Part shown: piece by piece, positions 33,552 to 43,119 of the stretch | How positions within the stretch are numbered: the first letter of the stretch is position 1 | Layout: the number at the start of each line of letters is the position of its first letter | From: Meconema thalassinum | Taxonomy: Eukaryota > Arthropoda > Insecta > Orthoptera > Tettigoniidae | NCBI GenBank assembly: GCA_946902985.2 | Contig: OX336388.2 | Coordinates: 1,503,770,545 to 1,503,834,544, forward strand | Direction: 5' to 3' | DNA length: 64,000 nt | Program-made: the position numbers and the translations under genes | The notes under the pieces: generated by a model | Database searches by the model: none | Told to the model about the DNA's origin: nothing | The model's input: only the letters and a program-made list of their open reading frames with translations

Positions 33552-35930
33552 CTAAATTGTGTTTTGTTTCCGACAGGGTGTGTTTTTTAGTAGCGTGAAG
33601 AGGGGTGAGCTCTCCATGAACGTGTGTTCATTTAGATTGTTGGGATTGTTTCGTTTGGCTAGGTGTATCTCGATTGCTTCCTTTATGTCAAGAGCTCTGC
33701 CTTTCGATTCGTGATGGATTATTTTAAGGTCCGACTCTATGTTGGTAAAGCTGTGCCCTGCGTCACACATATGTTCGCACACGGCTGAATGTGTTCCGTA
33801 TTTTATCGCATTCCTATGTTCATTATAACGTGTGTCTACTCGCCTTCCACTCTGCCCGATGTAATTAGCTTGACAATCGGTGTCTTGGCACGTTATAGAA
33901 TATACCCCTGACCTTGAATACGGGTCACGTTTATTTAGATTACTATTTAGGAGGTGCCTAGCGGTTGTGTTTTTCGTCGTGAAAGCTATCTTTATGCCTT
34001 GCTTTTTGAATAGGTTAGTGATTTTATATGTATTCGCATTCACATAGTTGAAACGCGCAAATTTTTTCTCATTACTGTCCGGTTTGGGAATCGTTTTATC
34101 TTTATTTTTATGTTTGGCTATAATTTGGTTTATTTTGCTTGGCGAGAAGTTGTTTTCCTTAGCTATTTGCATAATTGTTCTTATTTCCTTATTATAGTTG
34201 TCTTTTGACATGGGTATGTTTAAAGCCCTGTGCACCATTGAGTTGAAACCCGCTAGTTTGTGCGTACTGGGGTGATTAGACTGATTGTCGATTGCATGCG
34301 AGGTTTGTGTTGCTTTCCGGAATATGGAATATGAAAGGTCGTTGTCTTTACGTTCAATAGTTATATCGAGGTAATTTATTTTCCGGTCTATTTCGGATTC
34401 CTTAGTGAATTTGATAGAGTGGTGAAGGCTATTAATGGATTGGAGAATTGTTTCTTCGCTTGTTAGTTCAGTATCGTAGATGCAAATTACATCATCTACG
34501 TATCTTTTCCATATTACTATTCCCTTTGTTGAAGTCTTTTCTAAGAACGCATTTTCTAGTGCATTGATGAAGATGTCAGCGATTAACCCACTTAGTGGCG
34601 ATCCCATTGCTAGGCCTTCTCTCTGTGTGTATATTTTATTGTCGAATTGAAACACGTTTTGGTTGAGAACGACCCTCAGTAATCTCACAATCTCTTCAAT
34701 TTCTTTTTCCGAATTGTTGGATTTTAAGTTGTTTTCGATAGTGTTGATTGCTTCAATAATCGGAATATTGGTGTACATGTTAGTTACGTCGAAGGATACT
34801 AGCCTGAAGCTAGGTTTCATTTGTAGGGTGTTCAATGCTGTTACTAGTTCTGTTGTGTTCTTTACAGAGTTGTTTTTGTCGTTGGAAAGACGGCATTTCA
34901 AGATTTTTAGTAACTCTTTGCTGATTTTGTAATTAGGGGCATTCCTACAATTGACTATTGGTCTCATTGGGCATTCCTTTTTGTGTATTTTTGGTTGTCC
35001 CCTCAATGACGGTATTTTCGGGTTCATGTTTATTAGTTTTGATTTTTCGGCTTTGGTCAGTATGTATTCTGTTTCTTTTAGCGCACTTTTTATTTGTTTT
35101 TGGAATTTGTTGGTGGGGTCTTTTGTTAATTCCTTGATTTCGTTGTTGTTTAGGAATTCGACTGTTTTTTCAATGTATTCTGTTTTGTTCAAAATTACTG
35201 TAGTGTTTCCCTTATCTGCTTTTGTGATGATTAAGTCATGTTCTTTTATTTTTTGTTTCAACGACTTTATTTCTTTGAGTTGTTTGTTGTTTTGAATGTT
35301 ATTGCTATCGCCCTCTCGTTTGAGGATTTTCTTGGCTTCGTTGGTGGCGAGATTTTTGGTTAATTCCCTGTCTTCTGCTGGGAGCTTGTGACTGGCTATC
35401 TCAATATCTGTGATCAACTGTTTTATATTGTGGTTCGTGTGTGCGTCTGTGCAGTTGTATTTCAAACCTTTGTCTAACATATTCATTTCACCTTGAGAAA
35501 AGGTTACGTTCGTTCTGTTGTTTACTCTGCTGTGGAAATTGAATTCATTGTTATTCGTGTGTTGTTCGTTAGATTGATGGTTCTGTGTTTCTCCTAGTTT
35601 TCTTAATTTATTTTCTAGCGTTTCATGCTTCCTCGTTGCTCTGATTTTGATGGTGTCATGTAGGTGCTCGGTGAAGCTGTCCCATTGGGCTGCGTGCCAG
35701 AAATTACTTAGTTGCAATTGAATGTCGTATAATTGTTGGTTAATTTTTTGCTTTCTTATGTATGCAAATCTTAATTCGTTTTTTATCCAAAGCGCTTTGG
35801 CTTGTTTAGTTGAAATGATCACACCAGCCTCGATCATTTCAACTAAACAAGCCAAAGCGCTTTGGATAAAAAACGAATTAAGATTTGCATACATAAGAAA
35901 GCAAAAAATTAACCAACAATTATACGACAT
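33552..35930 (-). CDS. Penelope-like RT-GIY-YIG protein, left arm copy (5'-truncated)
   Basis: The 792-codon frame runs from the centre outward. Codons 1 to about 35 are not PLE protein: they are antisense of the other arm read through the junction. The genuine part starts near ISTKQAKALWIKNELRF. RT landmarks: ITKADKGNTTV (about 233), KIPSLRGQPKIHK (306), FRLVSFDVTNMYTNIP (375), REGLAMGSPLSG (437) and the catalytic YVDD (477). GIY-YIG endonuclease: GVYSIT (675), YIGQSGRR (690), RYNEHR (702) and a downstream Glu in IKEAIEIHLA. The CQDTDC and CEHMCDAGH cysteines/histidines fit the zinc-binding CCHH typical of PLE endonucleases. Intact from RT to stop (no frameshift), but the N-terminal portion of the family protein is lost. 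Confidence 0.93.
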   Translation of the reverse strand: MSYNCWLIFCFLMYANLNSFFIQSALACLVEMIEAGVIISTKQAKALWIKNELRFAYIRKQKINQQLYDIQLQLSNFWHAAQWDSFTEHLHDTIKIRATRKHETLENKLRKLGETQNHQSNEQHTNNNEFNFHSRVNNRTNVTFSQGEMNMLDKGLKYNCTDAHTNHNIKQLITDIEIASHKLPAEDRELTKNLATNEAKKILKREGDSNNIQNNKQLKEIKSLKQKIKEHDLIITKADKGNTTVILNKTEYIEKTVEFLNNNEIKELTKDPTNKFQKQIKSALKETEYILTKAEKSKLINMNPKIPSLRGQPKIHKKECPMRPIVNCRNAPNYKISKELLKILKCRLSNDKNNSVKNTTELVTALNTLQMKPSFRLVSFDVTNMYTNIPIIEAINTIENNLKSNNSEKEIEEIVRLLRVVLNQNVFQFDNKIYTQREGLAMGSPLSGLIADIFINALENAFLEKTSTKGIVIWKRYVDDVICIYDTELTSEETILQSINSLHHSIKFTKESEIDRKINYLDITIERKDNDLSYSIFRKATQTSHAIDNQSNHPSTHKLAGFNSMVHRALNIPMSKDNYNKEIRTIMQIAKENNFSPSKINQIIAKHKNKDKTIPKPDSNEKKFARFNYVNANTYKITNLFKKQGIKIAFTTKNTTARHLLNSNLNKRDPYSRSGVYSITCQDTDCQANYIGQSGRRVDTRYNEHRNAIKYGTHSAVCEHMCDAGHSFTNIESDLKIIHHESKGRALDIKEAIEIHLAKRNNPNNLNEHTFMESSPLFTLLKNTPCRKQNTI

Positions 35931-38100
35931 TCAATTGCAACTAAGTAATTTCTGGCACGCAGCCCAATGGGACAGCTTCACCGAGCACCTACATGACACC
36001 ATCAAAATCAGAGCAACGAGGAAGCATGAAACGCTAGAAAATAAATTAAGAAAACTAGGAGAAACACAGAACCATCAATCTAACGAACAACACACGAATA
36101 ACAATGAATTCAATTTCCACAGCAGAGTAAACAACAGAACGAACGTAACCTTTTCTCAAGGTGAAATGAATATGTTAGACAAAGGTTTGAAATACAACTG
36201 CACAGACGCACACACGAACCACAATATAAAACAGTTGATCACAGATATTGAGATAGCCAGTCACAAGCTCCCAGCAGAAGACAGGGAATTAACCAAAAAT
36301 CTCGCCACCAACGAAGCCAAGAAAATCCTCAAACGAGAGGGCGATAGCAATAACATTCAAAACAACAAACAACTCAAAGAAATAAAGTCGTTGAAACAAA
36401 AAATAAAAGAACATGACTTAATCATCACAAAAGCAGATAAGGGAAACACTACAGTAATTTTGAACAAAACAGAATACATTGAAAAAACAGTCGAATTCCT
36501 AAACAACAACGAAATCAAGGAATTAACAAAAGACCCCACCAACAAATTCCAAAAACAAATAAAAAGTGCGCTAAAAGAAACAGAATACATACTGACCAAA
36601 GCCGAAAAATCAAAACTAATAAACATGAACCCGAAAATACCGTCATTGAGGGGACAACCAAAAATACACAAAAAGGAATGCCCAATGAGACCAATAGTCA
36701 ATTGTAGGAATGCCCCTAATTACAAAATCAGCAAAGAGTTACTAAAAATCTTGAAATGCCGTCTTTCCAACGACAAAAACAACTCTGTAAAGAACACAAC
36801 AGAACTAGTAACAGCATTGAACACCCTACAAATGAAACCTAGCTTCAGGCTAGTATCCTTCGACGTAACTAACATGTACACCAATATTCCGATTATTGAA
36901 GCAATCAACACTATCGAAAACAACTTAAAATCCAACAATTCGGTAAAAGAAATTGAAGAGATTGTGAGATTACTGAGGGTCGTTCTCAACCAAAACGTGT
37001 TTCAATTCGACAATAAAATATACACACAGAGAGAAGGCCTAGCAATGGGATCGCCACTAAGTGGGTTAATCGCTGACATCTTCATCAATGCACTAGAAAA
37101 TGCGTTCTTAGAAAAGACTTCAACAAAGGGAATAGTAATATGGAAAAGATACGTAGATGATGTAATTTGCATCTACGATACTGAACTAACAAGCGAAGAA
37201 ACAATTCTCCAATCCATTAATAGCCTTCACCACTCTATCAAATTCACTAAGGAATCCGAAATAGACCGGAAAATAAATTACCTCGATATAACTATTGAAC
37301 GTAAAGACAACGACCTTTCATATTCCATATTCCGGAAAGCAACACAAACCTCGCATGCAATCGACAATCAGTCTAATCACCCCAGTACGCACAAACTAGC
37401 GGGTTTCAACTCAATGGTGCACAGGGCTTTAAACATACCCATGTCAAAAGACAACTATAATAAGGAAATAAGAACAATTATGCAAATAGCTAAGGAAAAC
37501 AACTTCTCGCCAAGCAAAATAAACCAAATTATAGCCAAACATAAAAATAAAGATAAAACGATTCCCAAACCGGACAGTAATGAGAAAAAATTTGCGCGTT
37601 TCAACTATGTGAATGCGAATACATATAAAATCACTAACCTATTCAAAAAGCAAGGCATAAAGATAGCTTTCACGACGAAAAACACAACCGCTAGGCACCT
37701 CCTAAATAGTAATCTAAATAAACGTGACCCGTATTCAAGGTCAGGGGTATATTCTATAACGTGCCAAGACACCGATTGTCAAGCTAATTACATCGGGCAG
37801 AGTGGAAGGCGAGTAGACACACGTTATAATGAACATAGGAATGCGATAAAATACGGAACACATTCAGCCGTGTGCGAACATATGTGTGACGCAGGGCACA
37901 GCTTTACCAACATAGAGTCGGACCTTAAAATAATCCATCACGAATCGAAAGGCAGAGCTCTTGACATAAAGGAAGCAATCGAGATACACCTAGCCAAACG
38001 AAACAATCCCAACAATCTAAATGAACACACGTTCATGGAGAGCTCACCCCTCTTCACGCTACTAAAAAACACACCCTGTCGGAAACAAAACACAATTTAG
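35722..38100 (+). CDS. Penelope-like RT-GIY-YIG protein, right arm copy (5'-truncated)
   Basis: It is the mirror copy of the left-arm frame. The only internal amino-acid difference I see is Glu versus Val in KSNNS(E/V)KEIEEI at about residue 408. Residues around the 11-bp centre also differ because the spacer is asymmetric. Catalytic RT and GIY-YIG residues are the same. The two frames overlap head to head over the 35722-35930 centre, so any transcripts from the two arms would be complementary there. No promoter is visible because the 5' region of the element is missing in both arms. Confidence 0.93.
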   Translation: MSYNCWLIFCFLMYANLNSFFIQSALACLVEMITPASIISTKQAKALWIKNELRFAYIRKQKINQQLYDIQLQLSNFWHAAQWDSFTEHLHDTIKIRATRKHETLENKLRKLGETQNHQSNEQHTNNNEFNFHSRVNNRTNVTFSQGEMNMLDKGLKYNCTDAHTNHNIKQLITDIEIASHKLPAEDRELTKNLATNEAKKILKREGDSNNIQNNKQLKEIKSLKQKIKEHDLIITKADKGNTTVILNKTEYIEKTVEFLNNNEIKELTKDPTNKFQKQIKSALKETEYILTKAEKSKLINMNPKIPSLRGQPKIHKKECPMRPIVNCRNAPNYKISKELLKILKCRLSNDKNNSVKNTTELVTALNTLQMKPSFRLVSFDVTNMYTNIPIIEAINTIENNLKSNNSVKEIEEIVRLLRVVLNQNVFQFDNKIYTQREGLAMGSPLSGLIADIFINALENAFLEKTSTKGIVIWKRYVDDVICIYDTELTSEETILQSINSLHHSIKFTKESEIDRKINYLDITIERKDNDLSYSIFRKATQTSHAIDNQSNHPSTHKLAGFNSMVHRALNIPMSKDNYNKEIRTIMQIAKENNFSPSKINQIIAKHKNKDKTIPKPDSNEKKFARFNYVNANTYKITNLFKKQGIKIAFTTKNTTARHLLNSNLNKRDPYSRSGVYSITCQDTDCQANYIGQSGRRVDTRYNEHRNAIKYGTHSAVCEHMCDAGHSFTNIESDLKIIHHESKGRALDIKEAIEIHLAKRNNPNNLNEHTFMESSPLFTLLKNTPCRKQNTI

Positions 38101-38756
38101 CGACACAGCCAAGCTAGATAAAAAAGGGGGGGAATTAGGGGGTTTTTAATAGGTAAATGTTATCTGGATCAGGTGTACGATGTACTTTTCTTCTGCAATA
38201 AACCAAGGCCCATATTCGCGGCAGTATTAAAGGTGCCGGGACGTCCTCATAAGACCGTCAACGCTTAGTTCGAATGGGTTATGCTCCACGCGTGGCGAGG
38301 GCTAATCCACGGTCTTTAATAGTTGCAGACCCACCTCATTCAATAACATACATCTTATCTAGGTTGGCAACACCTCACATAAACACATCGCGATCACTCC
38401 CCACAGCACGTAGGGGTAGGGGGGAGAAGGGAGGGAAAAACCAGTCGTTAAGATAACCACCGCAGTCGACCGCACAGTGAGTTCTAGTAAACACGAAAAC
38501 TGCGAGTAGCTGTAGTACGGAAGACAATCAGATAAGTAGTTAGCCTAAAATTTTATAGTTTAACCATAGTTTACAACCATATAATCTCTCTTAAAGTACA
38601 ATCTCCGGATAGCTATCACCATTTAGCATTTCACCTAACATATATACTGGATTTAGCATACACTGACAGTTGCAGTACCAATACTGCAACTAAATAATTG
38701 TACATATTGTAAATATTTTCACCTGTATTTCAAACATAGATTTTATAGCCTAAGTG

Positions 38757-38811
38757 TAATGGATCTGATGATGATCGCTTGACGATCGAAACTGGTCATC
38801 CTAGTGTATTA
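38757..38811 (+). ncRNA. Hammerhead-ribozyme-like motif, right PLE arm
   Basis: CTGATGA (38765-38771), a 5-bp stem GATCG/CGATC with a 5-nt loop, GAAA (38788-38791), then C-TG-GTC with predicted cleavage after GTC (38797). Flanking GGAT (38761-38764) pairs with ATCC (38798-38801), and TAAT pairs with ATTA across an internal loop, giving stem I. Stem III would be only AC/GT, as in the minimal PLE hammerheads described in the literature, which work as dimers. One unpaired T (38772) between the core and stem II departs from consensus, so activity is uncertain. Confidence 0.6.
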
Positions 38812-38912
38812 TTAATCTCATGTAATTTATTTCAGGATTAGGGCATAACCCATCTCTTTTGGGTACATTCGTGTTGACCGACTGAAAAGCACTAAACACT
38901 TGTAGCCTATGT

Positions 38913-39573
38913 TTTGATACTTTTACTCTAAATCATGACATGATACGTAGTTTGCACAATATTACTTACTGCGGATATGACAATTGATTGCTACCAAGTT
39001 TTGACACGGTTAGTTTTTATCGTGGCCACAAGGTGTCTCTGCACTCCTATGAATTGGTTCTCTATTAAGTGTGCGTGGACATACAGTATAGATTCTTAAA
39101 TGATATGTATTATGTATTTTCTTTTAGTATTCGTTATTCCCCTAATCAAATACATATATTATTATGAAGCTGGGATTCCAAGAGTTTATCTGCGGACTGC
39201 CATTATTCTCTTGAAATGATGATGTTCGATAATAAACGCGAGGTAAATACAATGAAGAAAAATAAATTCACTTGCCCTTAAAATGTAATAGTTAAAATAA
39301 GCTCCTTAAATATTCAGTCATATTAGCGATGTTTCAGGATTTATCTATTAAAAGCAGCAAGCGGTATTGAGCCGTCGTACCCACCTACTTAACAATTTCA
39401 ACAAAATTGTTTCTCAGAAAAAAAAAAAACACGCACAACGACTTTGAGTGGCAAAATATTGTACATTATAATCTTCCTCTGGGTTGCACACAATAGGCTA
39501 CGTCACAGCGAGCAAAGCTACGGTATCCCAATATCCAATTGATACCCCGAGCAACGCCGGGCTAAAGAGCTAG
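38913..39573 (+). mobile_element. 3' part of a Helitron-like element
   Basis: The end carries the hallmark cccgagcaacgccggg hairpin (39545-39561), a short A-rich spacer and CTAG (39570-39573) followed by T. This fits the canonical Helitron end (hairpin about 10 nt before CTRR, insertion between A and T). The remainder is non-coding. Its 5' half lies on the other side of the PLE palindrome. Confidence 0.7.
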
Positions 39574-39700
39574 TATATCATAAAGTTAAAACCGACAAGG
39601 TTCGCCTTTCGGCATCGTCACTTCCACTTTCTAATTAAGAGTTAAATCCGACCAGTTTCACCTATTGCATAGTCACTTCCACTTTATAATCATTCATTGA
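39574..39700. repeat. Continuation of the 55-bp minisatellite
   Basis: Two and a half diverged units (ataaagttaaaaccgacaag, catcgtcacttccacttt, gttaaatccgaccagtttca). The phase at 39574 fits the unit broken at 28495 in the left array. Confidence 0.75.
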
Positions 39701-40660
39701 CTTTCATTTGATACTATTTTGCCTTCCAGTGTTCAGTCTAGTCTGCGAGCCTCTGTCTACTTTATATCTAAAATGCAAATTGAATCGATGACAATGCTTC
39801 AAGGCGAAACTAGTCAGATATAAATTTTAAATATAAAATGTGATGAGGGTATGGAGGATAGATCTTCCAAGAAGTTAATGTGTTTGGCTGTAGAGAGTAA
39901 GAAAATTTGAGGTAGACCTAATAGCAGATGGTTAGAGTTCACGTTGAACAATTTCAAAATTGAGGTATAGAAACAGAGGAGGCCGCGTAGAGACTAAGTA
40001 ATTTAAACTCAGCAAATCTCCTATTTCTTTGCCGTCTCTAGGTGCCTGAATTTGCACACCTAGGTGAAACAGCCCAAAGGACACGGCTAAACCCTAGAGG
40101 ATTTGCTGAGTTTGCGATTCCACCAAATATCTTTGGTCGTTGCTACTGTACTAATAGTATTACAGTATTCATAGGTCTATTGTTAATCCCACAGATAACA
40201 TCTGGTGAGTTAGAAGTAATTATAGGTTTTGGTGCTGTATGACCTCACTAGAACGGAGGAAATAATATTAGGAGGGCATTACATTTTTATTCAGGCAGTT
40301 ACAACATCCTGACCTATCGGATATTACTAATGAGCCATGGGTATAGAAATCACTCAAATTGGCACTTATACATTGAGGTCTTTATTATACACTTCATTGA
40401 ATTTTCTATGGCCTTAACAGCGTTCTTGTGTTGCATGTTAACCATGTTGATGGTTTAATGCAGTGGACTGGTAGCGCATTGATGGCCGAGTCCACTTTAC
40501 GAGCTCATTTGGAAGCCAGGAAGCCAGTCGCCGCACTGTGAGTTTGTCGAATAATCATTACTGGCCGCAAATCTCTCGCAATCATCTTATCAGTGAGCGA
40601 TGGCTTACACTTCTGGAATATACCGTGAAGACGACAAAATAGTTTTTAACTGTTCGTCGG
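39701..40660. other. Unassigned, with one imperfect inverted repeat
   Basis: aaactcagcaaatctcct near 40005 is inverted as aggatttgctgagttt near 40098-40113. A weak frame near 39905-39960 reads GRPNSRWLEFTLNNF, resembling an RT tail (GRPxxRWxD), too short to assign. Confidence 0.4.
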
Positions 40661-40664
40661 GCGC

Positions 40665-41590
40665 AAACTAAATAATATCACCGTCAAGCTCAACATAAAT
40701 AATATCACCGTCGAGCGCAACCTAAATACGAGTAATATCACCGTCGAGCTCAACATAAATAATATAATCGTTGAGTGCAGCCTAAATGATAGCACCGTCG
40801 ATCTCAACATAAATAATATAATCGTTGAGTGCAGCCTAAATGATATCAGCGTCGAGTGCAACATAAACAATATAATCGTTGAGTGCAGCCTAAATGATAT
40901 CACCGTCGAGCTCAACATAAATAATATCATCGTTGAGTGCAGCCTAAATGATATCACCGTCGAGCTCAACATAAATAATATAATCGTTGAGTGCAGCCTA
41001 AATGATATCATCGTCGAGCTCACCATAAATAATATAATCGTTGAGTGCAGCCTAAATGATATCACCGTCGAGCGCAACATAAATAATATAATCGTTGAGT
41101 GCAGCCCAAATGATATCACCGTCGAGCTCAACATAAATAATATCATCGTTGAGTGCAGCCTAAATGATATCACTGTCGAGCGCAACATAAATAATATAAT
41201 CGTTGAGTGCAGCCTAAATGATATCACCGTCGAGCGCAACATAAATAATATCATCGTTGAGTGCAGCCTAAATGATTTCACCGTCGAGCTCAACATAAAT
41301 AATATAATCGTTGAGTGCAGCCTAAATGATATCACCGTCGAGCTCAACATAAATAATATAATCGTTGAGTGCAGCCTAAATGATATCACCGTCGAGTGCA
41401 ACATAAATAATGTAATCGTTGAGCGCAGCCTAAATGATATCACCGTCGAGCGCAACATAAATAATATAATCGTTGAGTGCAGCCTAAATGATATCACCGC
41501 CGAGCGCAACATAAATAATATAATCGTTGAGTGCAGCCTAAATGATATCACCGTCGAGCTCAACATAAATAATACCACCATTGAGCGCAG
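40665..41590. repeat. 27-bp/54-bp dimeric satellite array (about 17 dimers)
   Basis: Each 54-bp period is two diverged 27-bp halves, aaatgatatcaccgtcgagc... and aaataatataatcgttgagt.... The period is divisible by three and one minus frame lacks stops, producing a 330-codon ORF (41638-40646) with an 18-residue repeat; this is not evidence of a gene. The 5' edge (40665-40790) is more diverged and contains a unit with a short insertion. Confidence 0.95.
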
Positions 41591-41699
41591 TAGCTCATAT
41601 TTTCGACCTGCTACACGTACTTTAGGAGATATAAACAAATAAGAGTGAAATCAGCGTCGAATCCACCCACTCAGAGTATAAACTTTTGTTGCTTTTCTT

Positions 41700-42090
41700 A
41701 TTTTGGGGGCTGCGACACCATAGGCATATAGCCCCATGTGTTTGGGTGTGTGTGGAATTTCTGTGATAACCTATTTATTGCGATGGCTGTACTAGTGTGT
41801 GTGTTTGTAAATTTGGGACAGGATTCGGAAGAAGACAGCCGTGGCCTTAAGTTAGGAACCATCCCAGCATTTACCTAAAGTAGAAGTGGGGGAAACCACG
41901 GAAAACCACCTCCAGGATGGGTGAGGTGGGTATCGTACCCTCTTCTCAACTTTGTCTCACGAGGATGAATGTACCCAGTTCCAGTCCCCCCACCAAATTG
42001 ATCATTTTTTGGCAGAGCCGGGAATCGAATGCAGACCTCCAAGGTAGCAGCCAAGAACACTAGTTGCTACACCACGAGGTGGTCGTTGAG
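41700..42090 (-). mobile_element. tRNA-derived SINE, minus strand
   Basis: The tRNA-like head reads from 42085 leftward: ctcgtggtgtagcaactagt (A box) and gcattcgattcccggctc (B box). The body contains ttttccgtggtttcccccac. The distal part is gccccatgtgtttgggtgtg in plus orientation. Confidence 0.8.
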
Positions 42091-42162
42091 AGTTTTAAGT
42101 TGATTGGAGGTTATTTTGTAGCTCTAAATTCAATAACGCACAAGGAAATTGAAGTATAAATT

Positions 42163-42535
42163 AATGGCTTCCGTTGCGTAGTCGGTAGCACGCAGAACTG
42201 CTATGTCCGAGATCGCGGGTTCAAACCCGGCGGAAGTCGTCGGTTTTTAAGAGCGTTAAAATCCTTCTGTATGCCTTCCTTCAGGGGGGAAATAAAGCCA
42301 GCGGCCCTATGTCATAGATTTAAGGCACGTAAAATATCCTACCACTGCAATTGGTAGTATGTAACAGAATTTGTAGGTTATATTTGGCTAGTTAGAAACG
42401 CTCTATCAAGTTGCAACGTTCGCCGATAGGTGTTAGTGGCAGTAGCACCTGGTAGTCAAATTTGAAACTACTTGAAATTGAACTTGTTGGGAGCCCTTGG
42501 GCGTTCAATTAAAAATACCCAGCTATGGCCTTTGG
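42163..42535 (+). mobile_element. Composite SINE (same head as 21870)
   Basis: ccgttgcgtagtcggtagca (A box), gcgggttcaaacccggcgga (B box), then gtcgtcggtttttaagagcg and gccttccttcaggggggaaa. Confidence 0.8.
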
Positions 42536-42539
42536 CTGC

Positions 42540-43115
42540 AATTCATATAATGAAGCATAAACTGTAGAACGTTGTTTTCTATATTACAGTCCATCGAGCT
42601 GAGCATTTGGATGATAACTAAGCTAGTTCCGGCGTGACAGTTGACGTACGCCACGAGATCCACTTTGCAAGTGTTAATTCACTTACGGCGACCAAACATT
42701 TTGTGACAGACAGGACATTGAATGTTTGCTGGACTACAGGAGAGAACTTTACACATCTGAAATATGCGGAGAGGAGACATCATTGTGGTGGTGATTAATG
42801 GCGACCGGCTGCCCATAGCCACACAAAAATAAACCGTCCGCCCCACTTTGCTCCTCTTTGTTCGTCACTCGCTGTTCCTTCAATTGTGTGCAGAGCACAG
42901 TTCAACTCGGAGAAGAGAAATGAAGTAATCCACATGCCGCTGTCATCAAATTTAGAAATATTACTGACTATACGTTATTACTAGAATCCAAGTACCGTAC
43001 GTTCTGACAGAGTTGTTTCGTTGGTCGTAAGCGACTGCGTTGGAATTCAGCAGAGCACCCATCTCACTTAACATTCGGAACGTGGTGGATTCAGGTCTGG
43101 ACTGGATCAAAGGAT
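42540..43115. other. Non-coding, nothing recognised
   Basis: No coding sense or repeat unit found. Confidence 0.5.
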
Positions 43116-43119
43116 TTAC

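Larger units (their letters stand above)
32701..38912. mobile_element. Head-to-head Penelope-like inverted dimer (6.2 kb) with 11-bp target-site duplication
   Basis: gtagcctatgt occurs at 32701-32711 and at 38902-38912. Between them lie two inverted arms, 32749-35820 and 35832-38903, separated by 11 bp (acaccagcctc). Every mirrored landmark obeys position + mirror = 71652, so there is no net length difference. I see only three substitutions in the parts I compared (34708/36944, 33520/38132, 33510/38142). The left arm has 37 bp of extra tail (32712-32748) that the right lacks. 3' tails point outward and both copies are 5'-truncated at the same place at the centre. Confidence 0.93.

Noticed and set aside
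35722..35830. N-terminal 35 residues of the PLE ORFs as a signal or membrane segment
   Set aside because: The hydrophobic stretch is antisense of the opposite arm, created by the junction.
32701..38912. Palindrome as an assembly or fold-back read artefact
   Set aside because: Unique flanks, an 11-bp target duplication, an asymmetric tail and arm-specific substitutions fit a real insertion. Raw reads would still be decisive.
40646..41638. 330-codon minus-strand ORF
   Set aside because: It is the 54-bp satellite translated in a stop-free frame; length is a by-product of the period being divisible by three.
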